64,000 bases of DNA. Source: Sphingomonas sp. PP-CE-3G-477 (GTDB lineage Bacteria > Pseudomonadota > Alphaproteobacteria > Sphingomonadales > Sphingomonadaceae). Positions within the stretch are counted from its first letter, which is position 1. Each line of letters begins with the position of its first letter. Under the pieces are notes generated by a model that had not been told where the DNA came from, searched no databases, and was given only the letters and a program-made list of their open reading frames with translations. Positions 33,305 through 40,601 of the stretch are shown piece by piece. The translations under genes and the position numbers were made by a program. The stretch is taken from contig NZ_QAOF01000003.1 in the NCBI RefSeq assembly GCF_003050745.1, positions 310,001 through 374,000 of the forward strand, written 5' to 3'.

Positions 33305-33708
33305 CCGGCGTCGTCTATTTCATCGGCAACCTTGAGCATAAGATCGTCAAGATCGGGTTCACGGCTGGTTCGGTTCTGGGGCGCCTCAAGGGCATTCAGA
33401 CTGGTAGCCCCGTCAGGTTGAGCATCCTCGCGTACATAGAGGGTACTCGCGAAGACGAAGCGCGCTTGCATCGGACGTTCAGCCCTATTGGCCTGTTCGG
33501 GGAATGGTTCAGCATCGAAGGCAAGCTGGACTCGTTCCTCTGCTACCTGACGGGATACGCGGAAGAGTCGGGCTTGCTGGTGAGCGACGAACAGTTCGCC
33601 GCGGCAATCCACGACAACGTCATCAACGATCATCCCCCGCATCCCTCCATCAACGCCGACCTCTACGCGACCAGCGCAGACGCATCGGAATGGGGACACC
33701 TCGCATGA
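33301..33708 (+). CDS. GIY-YIG (T5orf172-like) nuclease-like protein
   Basis: 135 residues. VVYFIGNLEHKIVKIGFTAG, then SPVRLSILAYIEGTREDEAR, and HRTFSPIGLFGEWFS follow the same plan as residues 1-80 of the protein at 30490, without its HTH. The C-terminus (SDEQFAAAIHDNVINDHPPH) is polar. Two T5orf172-type proteins in one operon suggest duplication and division of roles. Confidence 0.7.
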   Translation: MTGVVYFIGNLEHKIVKIGFTAGSVLGRLKGIQTGSPVRLSILAYIEGTREDEARLHRTFSPIGLFGEWFSIEGKLDSFLCYLTGYAEESGLLVSDEQFAAAIHDNVINDHPPHPSINADLYATSADASEWGHLA

Positions 33709-34445
33709 GCAACGACTGGTTCCGGTCGTGGCACGGCGCGCCCACGGACAATAAATGGCTTCTGATAGCCAAGCGCGCCAACGTCAAACCTATCCACGTG
33801 TCCGGCACATGGTGGGCACTTCTCGACCACGCTTCCCAACACTCCGATCGTGGCTTCGTCGATGATTTCGACCAAGAGACCTTCGCACTGTTCGCCGGCC
33901 TGGACGAAGAGCACGTGTCACGCATTGTCACAGCGCTGCGCGACAAGGGCATGATTGTCGACGGCTTCATAGGCCAATGGGGCAAGCGACAGCCGAAGCG
34001 TGAAGACGCGACGGCGAACGAACGTCAGCAGCGCAGCCGCGCCAACAAGCCGAAAAACGGCGGAAACCCGCCATCTGGCGGCAAGGGTATCGATAATAAC
34101 GAGACCCTTGGTGGCGATGGTCACGCACTGTCACGCAATGTCACGACAGATAAAGAAGAGATAAGAGAAGATATATCCATTGCTAACGCAATGGGCACGG
34201 TCGTGCCGATCAGCGCAGGCGCATTCTGCAAAGCAGTCTTCGACAGCGCCATTCCCCTGATCATGGCGACCGGACGCACCGAGCGCGACGCTCGCGACCT
34301 GCATGGCGTGATCGATGGGATGCGTCGCGAGGCATTGCAGGCGGGGATCAGCACGCAACGTGCGGTGGCGGAAAGCTTACCTGCCGGGTTCGTGCCGCCA
34401 GCGACGCAGGAAGCTCTAAATCGGATGAAGGAGACGCCGGCATGA
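33705..34445 (+). CDS. Phage replication-type winged-helix protein
   Basis: 246 residues from the ATG at 33705. The N-terminal 100 residues (NDWFRSWHGAPTDNKWLLIA, WWALLDHASQHSDRGFVDDF, VSRIVTALRDKGMIVDG) resemble the winged-helix domain of phage replication initiators or helicase-loader-like proteins. A polar linker (about 100-160) and a helical C-terminal domain follow. No DnaB- or DnaC-type ATPase is seen in the element, so host helicase would be recruited. Confidence 0.65.
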   Translation: MSNDWFRSWHGAPTDNKWLLIAKRANVKPIHVSGTWWALLDHASQHSDRGFVDDFDQETFALFAGLDEEHVSRIVTALRDKGMIVDGFIGQWGKRQPKREDATANERQQRSRANKPKNGGNPPSGGKGIDNNETLGGDGHALSRNVTTDKEEIREDISIANAMGTVVPISAGAFCKAVFDSAIPLIMATGRTERDARDLHGVIDGMRREALQAGISTQRAVAESLPAGFVPPATQEALNRMKETPA

Positions 34446-35026
34446 CGACACTAAAGCAGATCCAGGCAAAGCTTGGCCTGACCGCGGACGGGATTCTCGG
34501 ACCCAACACGCTCAACGCGATCGGTAAGGCACTCGGCATCACGTCGATCGCGCCGAACGCACGCATCGCTCCTGACCTGATCCTAGGCGCGATCGAGGCG
34601 CAGCGGATGTATGGCGTCCCTGCGTCCGTGTCGCTGGCTCAGTGGGCCCTCGAAAGCGGCTGGGGCAAGTCGATGCCAGCCGGATCGAACAACCCGTTCG
34701 GTATGAAGGCGCGCGCGAACGAGACCGGCCCGATCGTCACGGCGCGCACTCGCGAGGTCTACACCGCTGGCCCGAAGAAGGGGCAGGAGTATTACATCAC
34801 GACGGCCTTCCGTAAGTTCGCCGATATGGCGGAAGCGTTCGGCGAGCATGCCAAGCTGGTCGGGACCGCGCCCGTCTATGCCAAGGCGCGTGCCAAGCTT
34901 CCCGATGTCGATGCGTATGTCGACGCGCTGGGGCCGATCTACGCGACTGATCCCAACTACGCCAAGCTCATCAAGTCGATCATGAAGTCGAACGACCTGT
35001 ACCAGTATAACGAGGTGGCGGCATGA
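34442..35026 (+). CDS. Endolysin: PG-binding plus GH73 glucosaminidase
   Basis: 194 residues. Residues 3-32 (LKQIQAKLGLTADGILGPNT) form a peptidoglycan-binding domain. From residue 40 is a FlgJ/GH73-type glucosaminidase with the catalytic Glu71 in AQWALESGWGKS and the conserved NNPFGMKA. No signal peptide or anchor is present, so release through a holin is expected. It is followed by a membrane-protein gene that fits that role. Confidence 0.88.
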   Translation: MTTLKQIQAKLGLTADGILGPNTLNAIGKALGITSIAPNARIAPDLILGAIEAQRMYGVPASVSLAQWALESGWGKSMPAGSNNPFGMKARANETGPIVTARTREVYTAGPKKGQEYYITTAFRKFADMAEAFGEHAKLVGTAPVYAKARAKLPDVDAYVDALGPIYATDPNYAKLIKSIMKSNDLYQYNEVAA

Positions 35027-35283
35027 CAGCCGAACAATCCCGCCTCGAGATCGGTGTCTATGCCCTGATAGCGATCGTAGCCGGCGTCCTGGCAGGCCTG
35101 TCGATCCACAGCGGCGACGCGAATGGCGCGGCCGCATGGTCGGCGCTGCTCATGGCGATCGTCAACGCGATCAAGGAAGCCCGCCAGTCCCGCACGATCG
35201 ACCGGATGGGCGCGCAGCTCGCAACGTCTGCACCGACGCCGGAAAGCGTAACCGCCACCACCGTTGAAGGAACCACCCCATGA
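35023..35283 (+). CDS. Holin-like membrane protein
   Basis: 86 residues. Two hydrophobic stretches (GVYALIAIVAGVLAGLSI at about 11-28 and AAAWSALLMAIVNAIKEA) are followed by a polar tail ending VEGTTP. Size, topology and four-base overlap with the endolysin gene suggest a holin, though the family is not recognised. Confidence 0.6.
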   Translation: MTAEQSRLEIGVYALIAIVAGVLAGLSIHSGDANGAAAWSALLMAIVNAIKEARQSRTIDRMGAQLATSAPTPESVTATTVEGTTP

Positions 35284-35447
35284 AGATTCCCGGCCTAGGC
35301 AAGATCGCCACGTTCGCGCTGAAGATCGGCGTCAAGTTCGCATCGAAGGCGCTGGCGGACGGGAAGAACCCGTTGACCAAGGAAGCGCTGGCGGATGCTG
35401 TGAAGGCTGAGGCGCAGCGGCAGGTGTTCAAGCGGTTAGGAGTGTAA
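35280..35447 (+). CDS. Small basic amphipathic protein, 55 aa
   Basis: MKIPGLGKIATFALKIGVKF ASKAL followed by a helical tail ending VFKRLGV. It is positively charged and amphipathic, at the end of the lysis operon. It might be a lysis accessory or membrane-active peptide; this is inference from composition and position only. Confidence 0.5.
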   Translation: MKIPGLGKIATFALKIGVKFASKALADGKNPLTKEALADAVKAEAQRQVFKRLGV

Positions 35448-35759
35448 GCAGTAGCTGCGGCAACAGGCCCTTTGGCTTACCGCATCGAAATGCAGAAACT
35501 GCGCCGCAGCATCTAAATTATTAGACGCGACTCGCCGGAAATGCTAGTGTTTCTGTGCGCCGGGGCTCGTCCTGTACGGCGCCCCGAGGTACAGTGTCGC
35601 TCCCGAGGCCAAGGGTAGATTCGAGCGTCCGGACCGATTTGGCGAATGCTGGTGCGCTGGATTGGATGGTGACGTAACTGGTGAGTAGTCATGGCCGTGC
35701 GGACACCAGACCGACAGACCACGACCAAAGCCAGCCTGACAGTCGGGAAAGACCGGCGC
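35448..35759. other. Gene-poor gap where late genes would be expected
   Basis: 312 bases between the lysis genes and the convergent DnaA-like gene. I see no ORF with a ribosome-binding site and no tRNA or clear terminator. In a complete phage of this layout the terminase and head genes would follow the lysis or replication genes about here, so this may be a deletion scar. Confidence 0.4.
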
Positions 35760-35990
35760 CTAACCCTTCCGCAACGCATGCATCACAGTCGTATGATGCC
35801 GCCCGACAGCCAACCCGATCGCGTACATGCTGAACCCGTCGTCGTGTAACCGCCGCCAGACCTGACAGCGGGCGCGTACGAAGGAAACGGTGCGAGCGGT
35901 GCCCATCACGTCGTCAGGGTGCACGTCGTTGGCTGCTGCGGCTTCTGCGGCGTATTGGGCGACTCGGGAGGGTGACGGGGAACGCGACAT
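35760..35990 (-). CDS. DnaA domain IV-like mini-protein (second copy)
   Basis: 76 residues, closely similar to the protein at 9600: both have AQYAAE/ERYAAE, DDVMG-ARTV, and the identical GRHHTTVMHAL DnaA-box recognition signature near the C-terminus. There is no AAA+ domain. It lies at the leftward end of the element's third gene group. It may bind DnaA boxes of host or element and modulate initiation. Confidence 0.75.
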   Translation of the reverse strand: MSRSPSPSRVAQYAAEAAAANDVHPDDVMGTARTVSFVRARCQVWRRLHDDGFSMYAIGLAVGRHHTTVMHALRKG

Positions 35991-36051
35991 GCCTGCCTGA
36001 TAGAACGAGACGGGAACGGATTGCTAGCCCCGCATCGTCGCTGATCGCGCT

Positions 36052-36424
36052 TCGATTGCAACCCGATTCGTCAGAGAGCGGGGTATGCCCATTCGGCGGA
36101 CGGGTTCGGCATTATGATCGGCGTGGGTCGAAGCGCCGCCAGCTCGACCAGCGGTCTGTAGATGGCCTGAGACATGCGCGAGCACCATTGCCGCAGTTCG
36201 GCGTATTCGGTCATATATCGTTGTTCGCCATCCGCATCCTGGTCCGCCTTGCAGCGGTCAGCGTACTGTATCAAACGCTCCATGCGCTCGCGATTGTCAG
36301 CCCATAGCCGCTCGACTTGCTCGTCAAGCATCGCCTTTAAACTGGCTTCAGTCGGTTCCTCGAACATGCGACTATCCTACTCCTTGGGTGGATGGGTTCA
36401 AGCCCTCGATTGCAACCCGATTCG
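36052..36424. repeat. 19-bp direct repeats flanking the 36071 gene
   Basis: TCGATTGCAACCCGATTCG occurs at 36052-36070 and at 36406-36424, bracketing one 98-aa gene. Exact identity over 19 bases suggests a recently duplicated junction or insertion boundary. Confidence 0.7.
36071..36367 (-). CDS. Hypothetical protein, 98 aa
   Basis: MFEEPTEASLKAMLDEQVER then a helical middle (RERMERLIQYADRCKADQDA) and a C-terminal RPTPIIMPNPSAEWAYPAL. The opening EPTEA-x-L is shared with the protein at 36699, where it reads LREPTEAMLLAG, suggesting related phage proteins. The gene lies exactly between two 19-bp direct repeats. The gap upstream to 36601 contains no supported gene. Confidence 0.55.
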   Translation of the reverse strand: MFEEPTEASLKAMLDEQVERLWADNRERMERLIQYADRCKADQDADGEQRYMTEYAELRQWCSRMSQAIYRPLVELAALRPTPIIMPNPSAEWAYPAL

Positions 36425-36601
36425 CGCGGTGGTATCCTCCGCACGTCACAGGCGATAGGACCGGGCGCATCCGGACACCGTCATACGCCATGCGAGCGCG
36501 GGGAAAGATCGGGAAAATCCGAACCGACTACCTGAGAGGGTCCGCGTACCGGTTGCGACACTGTCGGCGGGGTTGGTGTTCGTAGAGCGCCGCCCCGCTG
36601 G

Positions 36602-36697
36602 CTACGAACACTTCCAAATGTGGTAACCGTAAAGCATGAGGGCGAGGCCTACGGGTATTAGGCAAACCCCTATTCCGATCAGGAAGCCAGTCAGCAT
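36602..36697 (-). CDS. Single-span micro-protein, 31 aa
   Basis: From the ATG at 36697: MLTGFLIGIGVCLIPVGLAL MLYGYHIWKCS, almost entirely one membrane span. GGAG lies just upstream and the start is one base from the stop of the preceding gene, so it is coupled to it. Confidence 0.45.
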   Translation of the reverse strand: MLTGFLIGIGVCLIPVGLALMLYGYHIWKCS

Positions 36698-36698
36698 C

Positions 36699-36986
36699 TC
36701 ACTCCTCCTTCTCGTTGAGCGCCGCTTGGATCATCGCACCGAAAGCCCGGTCGACGGCTTCCTTCGTAGCGCCAAGCAATCCGCCATCGCTGTCGAAATC
36801 TAGCTGATCAGTACCGGCTAGCAGCATCGCTTCAGTCGGTTCCCTTAGCATTCCTAGGGTCGATCGTACCGTTTGAATATGATGCTCCCCGAACTCTTCC
36901 CAGTGCAGGTCGAAGATAAAGGTACCCTCTTTCCCGCTTTCTGCGACGGCTAACGCCCGCGCCATGTTCTCGATCATCGTTCGCAT
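36699..36986 (-). CDS. Hypothetical phage protein, 95 aa
   Basis: MRTMIENMARALAVAESGKE, then a middle segment TLGMLREPTEAMLLAGTDQL, and a C-terminal AFGAMIQAALNEKEE. The REPTEAML and IENMARAL motifs recur in small phage proteins from diverse proteobacteria, with no known function. Confidence 0.6.
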   Translation of the reverse strand: MRTMIENMARALAVAESGKEGTFIFDLHWEEFGEHHIQTVRSTLGMLREPTEAMLLAGTDQLDFDSDGGLLGATKEAVDRAFGAMIQAALNEKEE

Positions 36987-37013
36987 ACGGAAGCTCCAGC
37001 GCTAGTATCAAAC

Positions 37014-37223
37014 TTAAAACCGTTTCCAGCAAACACCGTAGTTGCGGCGCTTCGCCAAAGCCTTCTCGATTGCCGCCACCGCGATCAAATCCTGACCGGT
37101 AACTGTGCCAAGCCGGATGCGTTTAGCCATACCGTTCATAGCGGCGTTGTCGTATGCCTCGGCCAAGAGCAGCAGTGCCTTGCCGCCCTCGCTCGGGTCA
37201 AGGTGGTAGTTCTGTTCAGTCAT
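37014..37223 (-). CDS. Hypothetical phage protein, 69 aa
   Basis: MTEQNYHLDPSEGGKALLLL AEAYDNAAMNGMAKRIRLG; a soluble helical protein ending NYGVCWKRF. It overlaps the upstream gene by four bases. No family is recognised. Confidence 0.5.
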   Translation of the reverse strand: MTEQNYHLDPSEGGKALLLLAEAYDNAAMNGMAKRIRLGTVTGQDLIAVAAIEKALAKRRNYGVCWKRF

Positions 37224-37387
37224 GCGTCTGTTCCTTTAGGTGGAAGTATCATCTTTGAGAGCTCGTCACGTTCTGCCGCAAGGATCATCCACGGCGCGCT
37301 GCTGGCCTCGTGGTGGTAGCTACCGACGCGGGCTTGGCTCTCCAACGTCATGACATAAGCTAGCTGCTCCTGCGCTTCCTCACTCAT
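37220..37387 (-). CDS. Hypothetical phage protein, 55 aa
   Basis: MSEEAQEQLAYVMTLESQAR, then VGSYHHEASSAPWMILAAER. It is too short for most gene calls, but ATGA overlaps at both ends with the 37014 and 37384 genes give good support. Unknown function. Confidence 0.5.
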   Translation of the reverse strand: MSEEAQEQLAYVMTLESQARVGSYHHEASSAPWMILAAERDELSKMILPPKGTDA

Positions 37388-37614
37388 ACCACAGCTCCTT
37401 CATCCTGGCGGGCGTTCGAGGCGGGGTGGGTGCGTATGTTCCAAGCCGTGCCGACGCGTGGTGAGGGCTCTGCTGGGCCTGATGCGTAACAGTCATCGCA
37501 TACAACGAACCGCGTTCCGCCAGCACCGGGGCTCCCGTGCGGATAGCCGCTGCTCGACATCATCGATGCCGATCCTCCGCAGAACGGACAGGGCAGCAAC
37601 GTCACCCCGCTCAT
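37384..37614 (-). CDS. Lar-like restriction alleviation protein
   Basis: 76 residues from the ATG at 37614 (MSGVTLLPCPFCGGSASMMS). The CPFCGG knuckle, the second pair in VVCDDCYASGP, and the terminal AWNIR match the Lar family zinc fold. Lar of the Rac prophage weakens host type I restriction by modulating EcoKI. Here it would help the element or its helper survive restriction in a new host. Overlaps on both sides. Confidence 0.75.
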   Translation of the reverse strand: MSGVTLLPCPFCGGSASMMSSSGYPHGSPGAGGTRFVVCDDCYASGPAEPSPRVGTAWNIRTHPASNARQDEGAVV

Positions 37615-37849
37615 ACCCCCACCCCGCCAAGCTGGTCGGTCTCGGAGGTGGGGGTGGCCTTCGGAGTGTATGCGATCCGATCCCAGTCCGCGGTCGGGTT
37701 CCAGCAGTTCGTGCCATGCCCCAGCCATAGCCGCGCATGTGATACATCGCGCCGTCGCGACAGAGATACGGACCACCATCCCAGTCCGCCGGCGCTTCCT
37801 CGCCGCCATGCCAAGCCTTCATCCCTTGCGGAATCGTGATCATGCTCAT
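37611..37849 (-). pseudogene. Frameshifted phage gene upstream of lar-like gene
   Basis: The start (MSMITIPQGMKAWHGGEEAP, ATG at 37849) overlaps the upstream stop and the natural end (DWDRIAYTPKATPTSETDQL, stop at 37611) overlaps the Lar-like start. The interval of 239 bases is not a multiple of three. The reading frame must shift near 37700-37740, between YGWGMA and NCWNPTADWD. Either a one-base change has inactivated it or it uses a frameshift. Confidence 0.65.
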
Positions 37850-38337
37850 GCTGCTTGCTCCAATTGGGTGAGGGGGGAGTTTGGCGTGGGTGCAATTTCC
37901 CAAGCCTGACGGTTCACCACTTCCTGCCAACGTCGAAGCGTCTGGCGGCAGTCCCCGCACCACAGGCACTCGCGCGTATTTCCGTCGACAGCCCATCGCG
38001 TCTCGTCGCCGATGAAGCCCCGAGTATGGTCTTGGTCGACCGCACAACGACCCACGGCACCGTAGTGAGCCCAGAAATCCGGCTGCTCGATTACGCCTTC
38101 GGGAACGGCAGGATGAGCGTAAACCTCAGCCTTACGCCCATCAACCATTACGCACATGAGGCGGGTTCCATAGAACCATCCGTCATCGTCCACCCAACCG
38201 ATCCAGTAGGTTGCGTCGGCAGCGATCCAAACGCGGGCAGTACCCCATGGGCTCCCGTCGTTCTTCGCCAACCACTTCTGCAGGTTAGGGCTGTATTTCT
38301 CGCCGACCCATTGCTTCGGCTGGAATGCGTCGGTCAT
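37846..38337 (-). CDS. Hypothetical phage protein, 163 aa
   Basis: Rich in Trp and Tyr (QPKQWVGEKYSPNLQKWLAK, ATYWIGWVDDDGWFYGTRL), with HTRGFIGDETRWAVDGNTRE CLWCGDC and a CxxC pair. It may bind metal. It overlaps both neighbours by four bases. Confidence 0.55.
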   Translation of the reverse strand: MTDAFQPKQWVGEKYSPNLQKWLAKNDGSPWGTARVWIAADATYWIGWVDDDGWFYGTRLMCVMVDGRKAEVYAHPAVPEGVIEQPDFWAHYGAVGRCAVDQDHTRGFIGDETRWAVDGNTRECLWCGDCRQTLRRWQEVVNRQAWEIAPTPNSPLTQLEQAA

Positions 38338-38633
38338 GCCACCTTCTCGAGTTGAGTGAGGCGAAGGCGAGCGTGCACAGTGGCAGTAATCTCGGAAGCG
38401 ATGAGGTCGCCGGTACGATCAGCGCGAACCACCGAACGGCCGCGTTCGCATGGCGTCGGGAAATAGTCAGTCGTGCTGCAAGCAAATGCCGCGGTTACGA
38501 TGCGCGCGTCGTCGTCGAGAACGGAGCGCATGCTATCTTCGACAGATTTGCCTGCAAGAAAGTGTGGAAGCGCGCGCTGTAGGAACACCAGAGTGTCGCC
38601 CCTTAAACCGTTTTCCGCCGCATGCATGTTCAT
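38334..38633 (-). CDS. Hypothetical phage protein, 99 aa
   Basis: From the ATG at 38633 (MNMHAAENGLRGDTLVFLQR), then LAGKSVEDSMRSVLDDDARI. It is the first gene of the leftward group and starts beside a repeat-rich regulatory region, divergent from the HTH gene at 38703. Unknown function. Confidence 0.5.
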   Translation of the reverse strand: MNMHAAENGLRGDTLVFLQRALPHFLAGKSVEDSMRSVLDDDARIVTAAFACSTTDYFPTPCERGRSVVRADRTGDLIASEITATVHARLRLTQLEKVA

Positions 38634-38647
38634 CACTTGCCTCCGTA

Positions 38648-38680
38648 ATCTACCTGACGTAGAATATTCGCAACGTAGAT
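38648..38680. promoter_or_regulatory. Candidate operator between divergent genes
   Basis: ACGTAGA occurs at 38657-38663 and 38673-38679. The region also forms an outer inverted repeat (ATCTAC at 38648-38653, GTAGAT at 38675-38680). It lies between the divergent 38633 and 38703 starts, so the HTH protein encoded there may bind it. Confidence 0.45.
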
Positions 38681-38702
38681 AATTGCAACAGGAAAAATCA
38701 AC

Positions 38703-38987
38703 GTGACGTTGAACGGTTGTCAGATTGAGGTTGCAGCGTCTATCGCGCCCCGCATGCAGGGAGAGCCATGGCAAATTCGGGCGAAGGGGGCGAAGCTGAC
38801 GCAGCGATCGTTGGCGCGCCTGACGGGGAAACCCGAGAACACCATCAGCCGGCAGCTTCGCGGCGAGTTCGGCGAGGTGCCGGGGTATCTTATCGCCATC
38901 ATCATCGCGTGGGAAGGCATGGAAGCCGACGAACGCGAGGACTGGATTGCAGCCGTCGAGCGCGAGCTAGAGCGGCGCGGGAAGTAG
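38703..38987 (+). CDS. Small HTH regulator, 94 aa
   Basis: From a GTG (MTLNGCQIEVAASIAPRMQG). The segment LTQRSLARLTGKPENTISRQ is a helix-turn-helix of the XRE type. The C-terminus is a helical dimerisation-like segment (EADEREDWIAAVERELERRG). It is divergent from the third gene group and probably autoregulates it through the 38648-38680 repeats. Confidence 0.65.
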   Translation: MTLNGCQIEVAASIAPRMQGEPWQIRAKGAKLTQRSLARLTGKPENTISRQLRGEFGEVPGYLIAIIIAWEGMEADEREDWIAAVERELERRGK

Positions 38988-38993
38988 GGAGAA

Positions 38994-39059
38994 AGTTCGC
39001 AGTCGCTTCCGAAACCCACGGAATCCGGTGGGTGGAACAAAGCCGGTAGACTGCGAACT
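38994..39059. promoter_or_regulatory. Candidate integrase arm sites, right end
   Basis: AGTTCGCAGT at 38994-39003 and its reverse complement at 39050-39059 lie just inside attR. They are identical to the decamer next to attL at 20026-20035. An imperfect palindrome (CCCAC/GTGGG) lies between them. Confidence 0.55.
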
Positions 39060-39083
39060 ATTGGCGGATAACCGTGGGTGTCG

Positions 39084-39125
39084 GAGGATTTGCAGTCCTC
39101 TACGTCACCACTCCGCCATCGGGCC
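39084..39125 (-). repeat. attR: truncated 5' half of tRNA-Cys
   Basis: 42 bases identical to the 5' half of tRNA-Cys (G1 to past the anticodon), then element sequence, so no cloverleaf can form. The region to its right is original chromosome and should hold the ancestral tRNA promoter: a TTGACC-like -35 on the minus strand at about 39174-39169 and a weak CATTTG -10 at about 39151-39146. If active, this promoter would transcribe a tRNA half fused to element sequence. Confidence 0.85.
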
Positions 39126-39340
39126 CCGATTGCGTGAAGGCGGCGCAAATGCTTCGTTTTTGGCACGCGGTCAACCGGCAGTTGCGATCGGATGTGGAAT
39201 AATCTTGTCGAGCGATCCGCGCGGTTCGTGAGCGGCCATCCTGCACGTCGGGATCGGAGGTATCGAGACTCGCACCGGAATGGTTCTTTGCCTACAGTGC
39301 AGCGAAACAGCATAACGGCTTGGGGGCGGGGCGTTTGACG

Positions 39341-40360
39341 ATGGACAGGCTAGCGGGCGGCACGAATACGGCCGGTGTCGACGATGCGGTGTTCGATATG
39401 CCGGATGGCATGGCGATCCGGTATGACCGCCCGGCCGCGGCGCTCGCGGATTACATCACCGGCTATCACGTCTACCGATCGATCGACGCGAGTGCGGCAG
39501 GGCAGGTCGACTGGTTCCTGCCTGCGACCGCGAACGTGCGGATCGCGATCGATGCGGGGCCGATCGCCGTGACGATCGGGCGACGGACCTATGATCCCCT
39601 ACCGGCAGCCAGCCTGTTCGGTCCGACCAGCCAGGCGCTGAAGGCGACAACGCACGGCGGCACGATGATCGGTTTCGGGATCAGCGCACTCGGCTGGGCG
39701 CGACTGTTCAACCGTCCGGCGGGAGACTATCGCAACCGGATCGTGCCGTTGCAGGACGTGCTGGGCCATGGTTTCACCCGCCGCCTCGTCGCTGCGTTGC
39801 AGGAGGCGCCGAGCGACGCCGAGATCGCGCCCATCCTCGATACGCTGCTGATCGCGCGACTCGGCACGCCACATGCCGACGCGCCGCAGATCCGGCAGTT
39901 GATGGAGATCCTGGCGACCGACGGGCCCACCGACATCGTGTCGGCCGCGTATCAGCTCGATATCCCGACGCACGGCCTGCGGCGATTGTCGGTCCGGCAT
40001 TTCGGGTTCCCACCCAAGATGCTGTTAATGCGTGCGCGGTTCCTGCGCTCGTTCGTGCGGTACATGGCGGCTGGTGCCGATGCCGACTACACCCGGATCG
40101 ACGGCAGCTATTTCGACGCATCGCATTTCCTGCGCGATTCGGGCACGTTTCTGGGCATGACGCCGCGCCGTTTCATGGCCCTGACCAAGCCCTTCCTCGA
40201 CGCGAGCCTGCGCGCCCGCGATGCCGTGCTGGGATCGCCGACCCAGGTGCTGCACGACATCGAGACGGCACCAGCCCGCAACGCGCCGTCCCGCGAATCG
40301 GTGAGGACGTCCGCGTCGCGACCGGTCATTTCCGGCGACGGTCCCGCATTAGGGTGCTAG
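39341..40360 (+). CDS. AraC-family transcriptional regulator
   Basis: 339 residues from the ATG at 39341 with GGGGCGGGG upstream; a TTG at 39320 is possible. The N-terminal sensing domain (about 1-190) has no catalytic motif. The C-terminal AraC HTH pair includes GLRRLSVRHFGFPPKMLLMR and FDASHFLRDSGTFLGMTPRR, with the second-helix F-x-D-x-SHF signature. First core gene right of the element. Target genes are unknown. Confidence 0.85.
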   Translation: MDRLAGGTNTAGVDDAVFDMPDGMAIRYDRPAAALADYITGYHVYRSIDASAAGQVDWFLPATANVRIAIDAGPIAVTIGRRTYDPLPAASLFGPTSQALKATTHGGTMIGFGISALGWARLFNRPAGDYRNRIVPLQDVLGHGFTRRLVAALQEAPSDAEIAPILDTLLIARLGTPHADAPQIRQLMEILATDGPTDIVSAAYQLDIPTHGLRRLSVRHFGFPPKMLLMRARFLRSFVRYMAAGADADYTRIDGSYFDASHFLRDSGTFLGMTPRRFMALTKPFLDASLRARDAVLGSPTQVLHDIETAPARNAPSRESVRTSASRPVISGDGPALGC

Positions 40361-40601
40361 GGCCATGGGCAGAGGTGTTGCCGGGGATTTCCACGTGCAC
40401 CCTCGGCGCCCCGTTCGCGGCATTTCGGTGTCACACGGGCGGGCGGGGCGTCTTCCCCGCGCTGGCACGCGCGACCACAGCTATCGAAACCGACCAACCG
40501 GCGCTTGGCGTTGCGGCAACCCCGCGATATCACGCCGCGCGATCGGTCGACGCGAAACTAGTGTATTGCGTGGCTAAAACAGTTGTGCGACAGGATAGGC
40601 C

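Larger units (their letters stand above)
19942..39125. mobile_element. Prophage-like element without morphogenesis genes, 19.2 kb
   Basis: Delimited by the 42-bp tRNA-Cys repeat. Order from the left: int, Xis-like gene, leftward early genes with ERF and nuclease-like proteins, operators, CI-like repressor, Cro-like gene, rightward operon with GapR, RusA, replication-type protein, endolysin and holin-like gene, then a leftward group with the DnaA-like and Lar-like genes. I see no terminase, portal, capsid, protease or tail gene. Nearly all genes are joined by 4-bp overlaps, so the retained part is not randomly decayed. It is either a phage satellite or a prophage with a clean late-region deletion. 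Confidence 0.85.

Noticed and set aside
39084..39125. A second tRNA-Cys gene
   Set aside because: Only the 5' half is present; it lacks the T arm and 3' acceptor strand, so it is an att copy.
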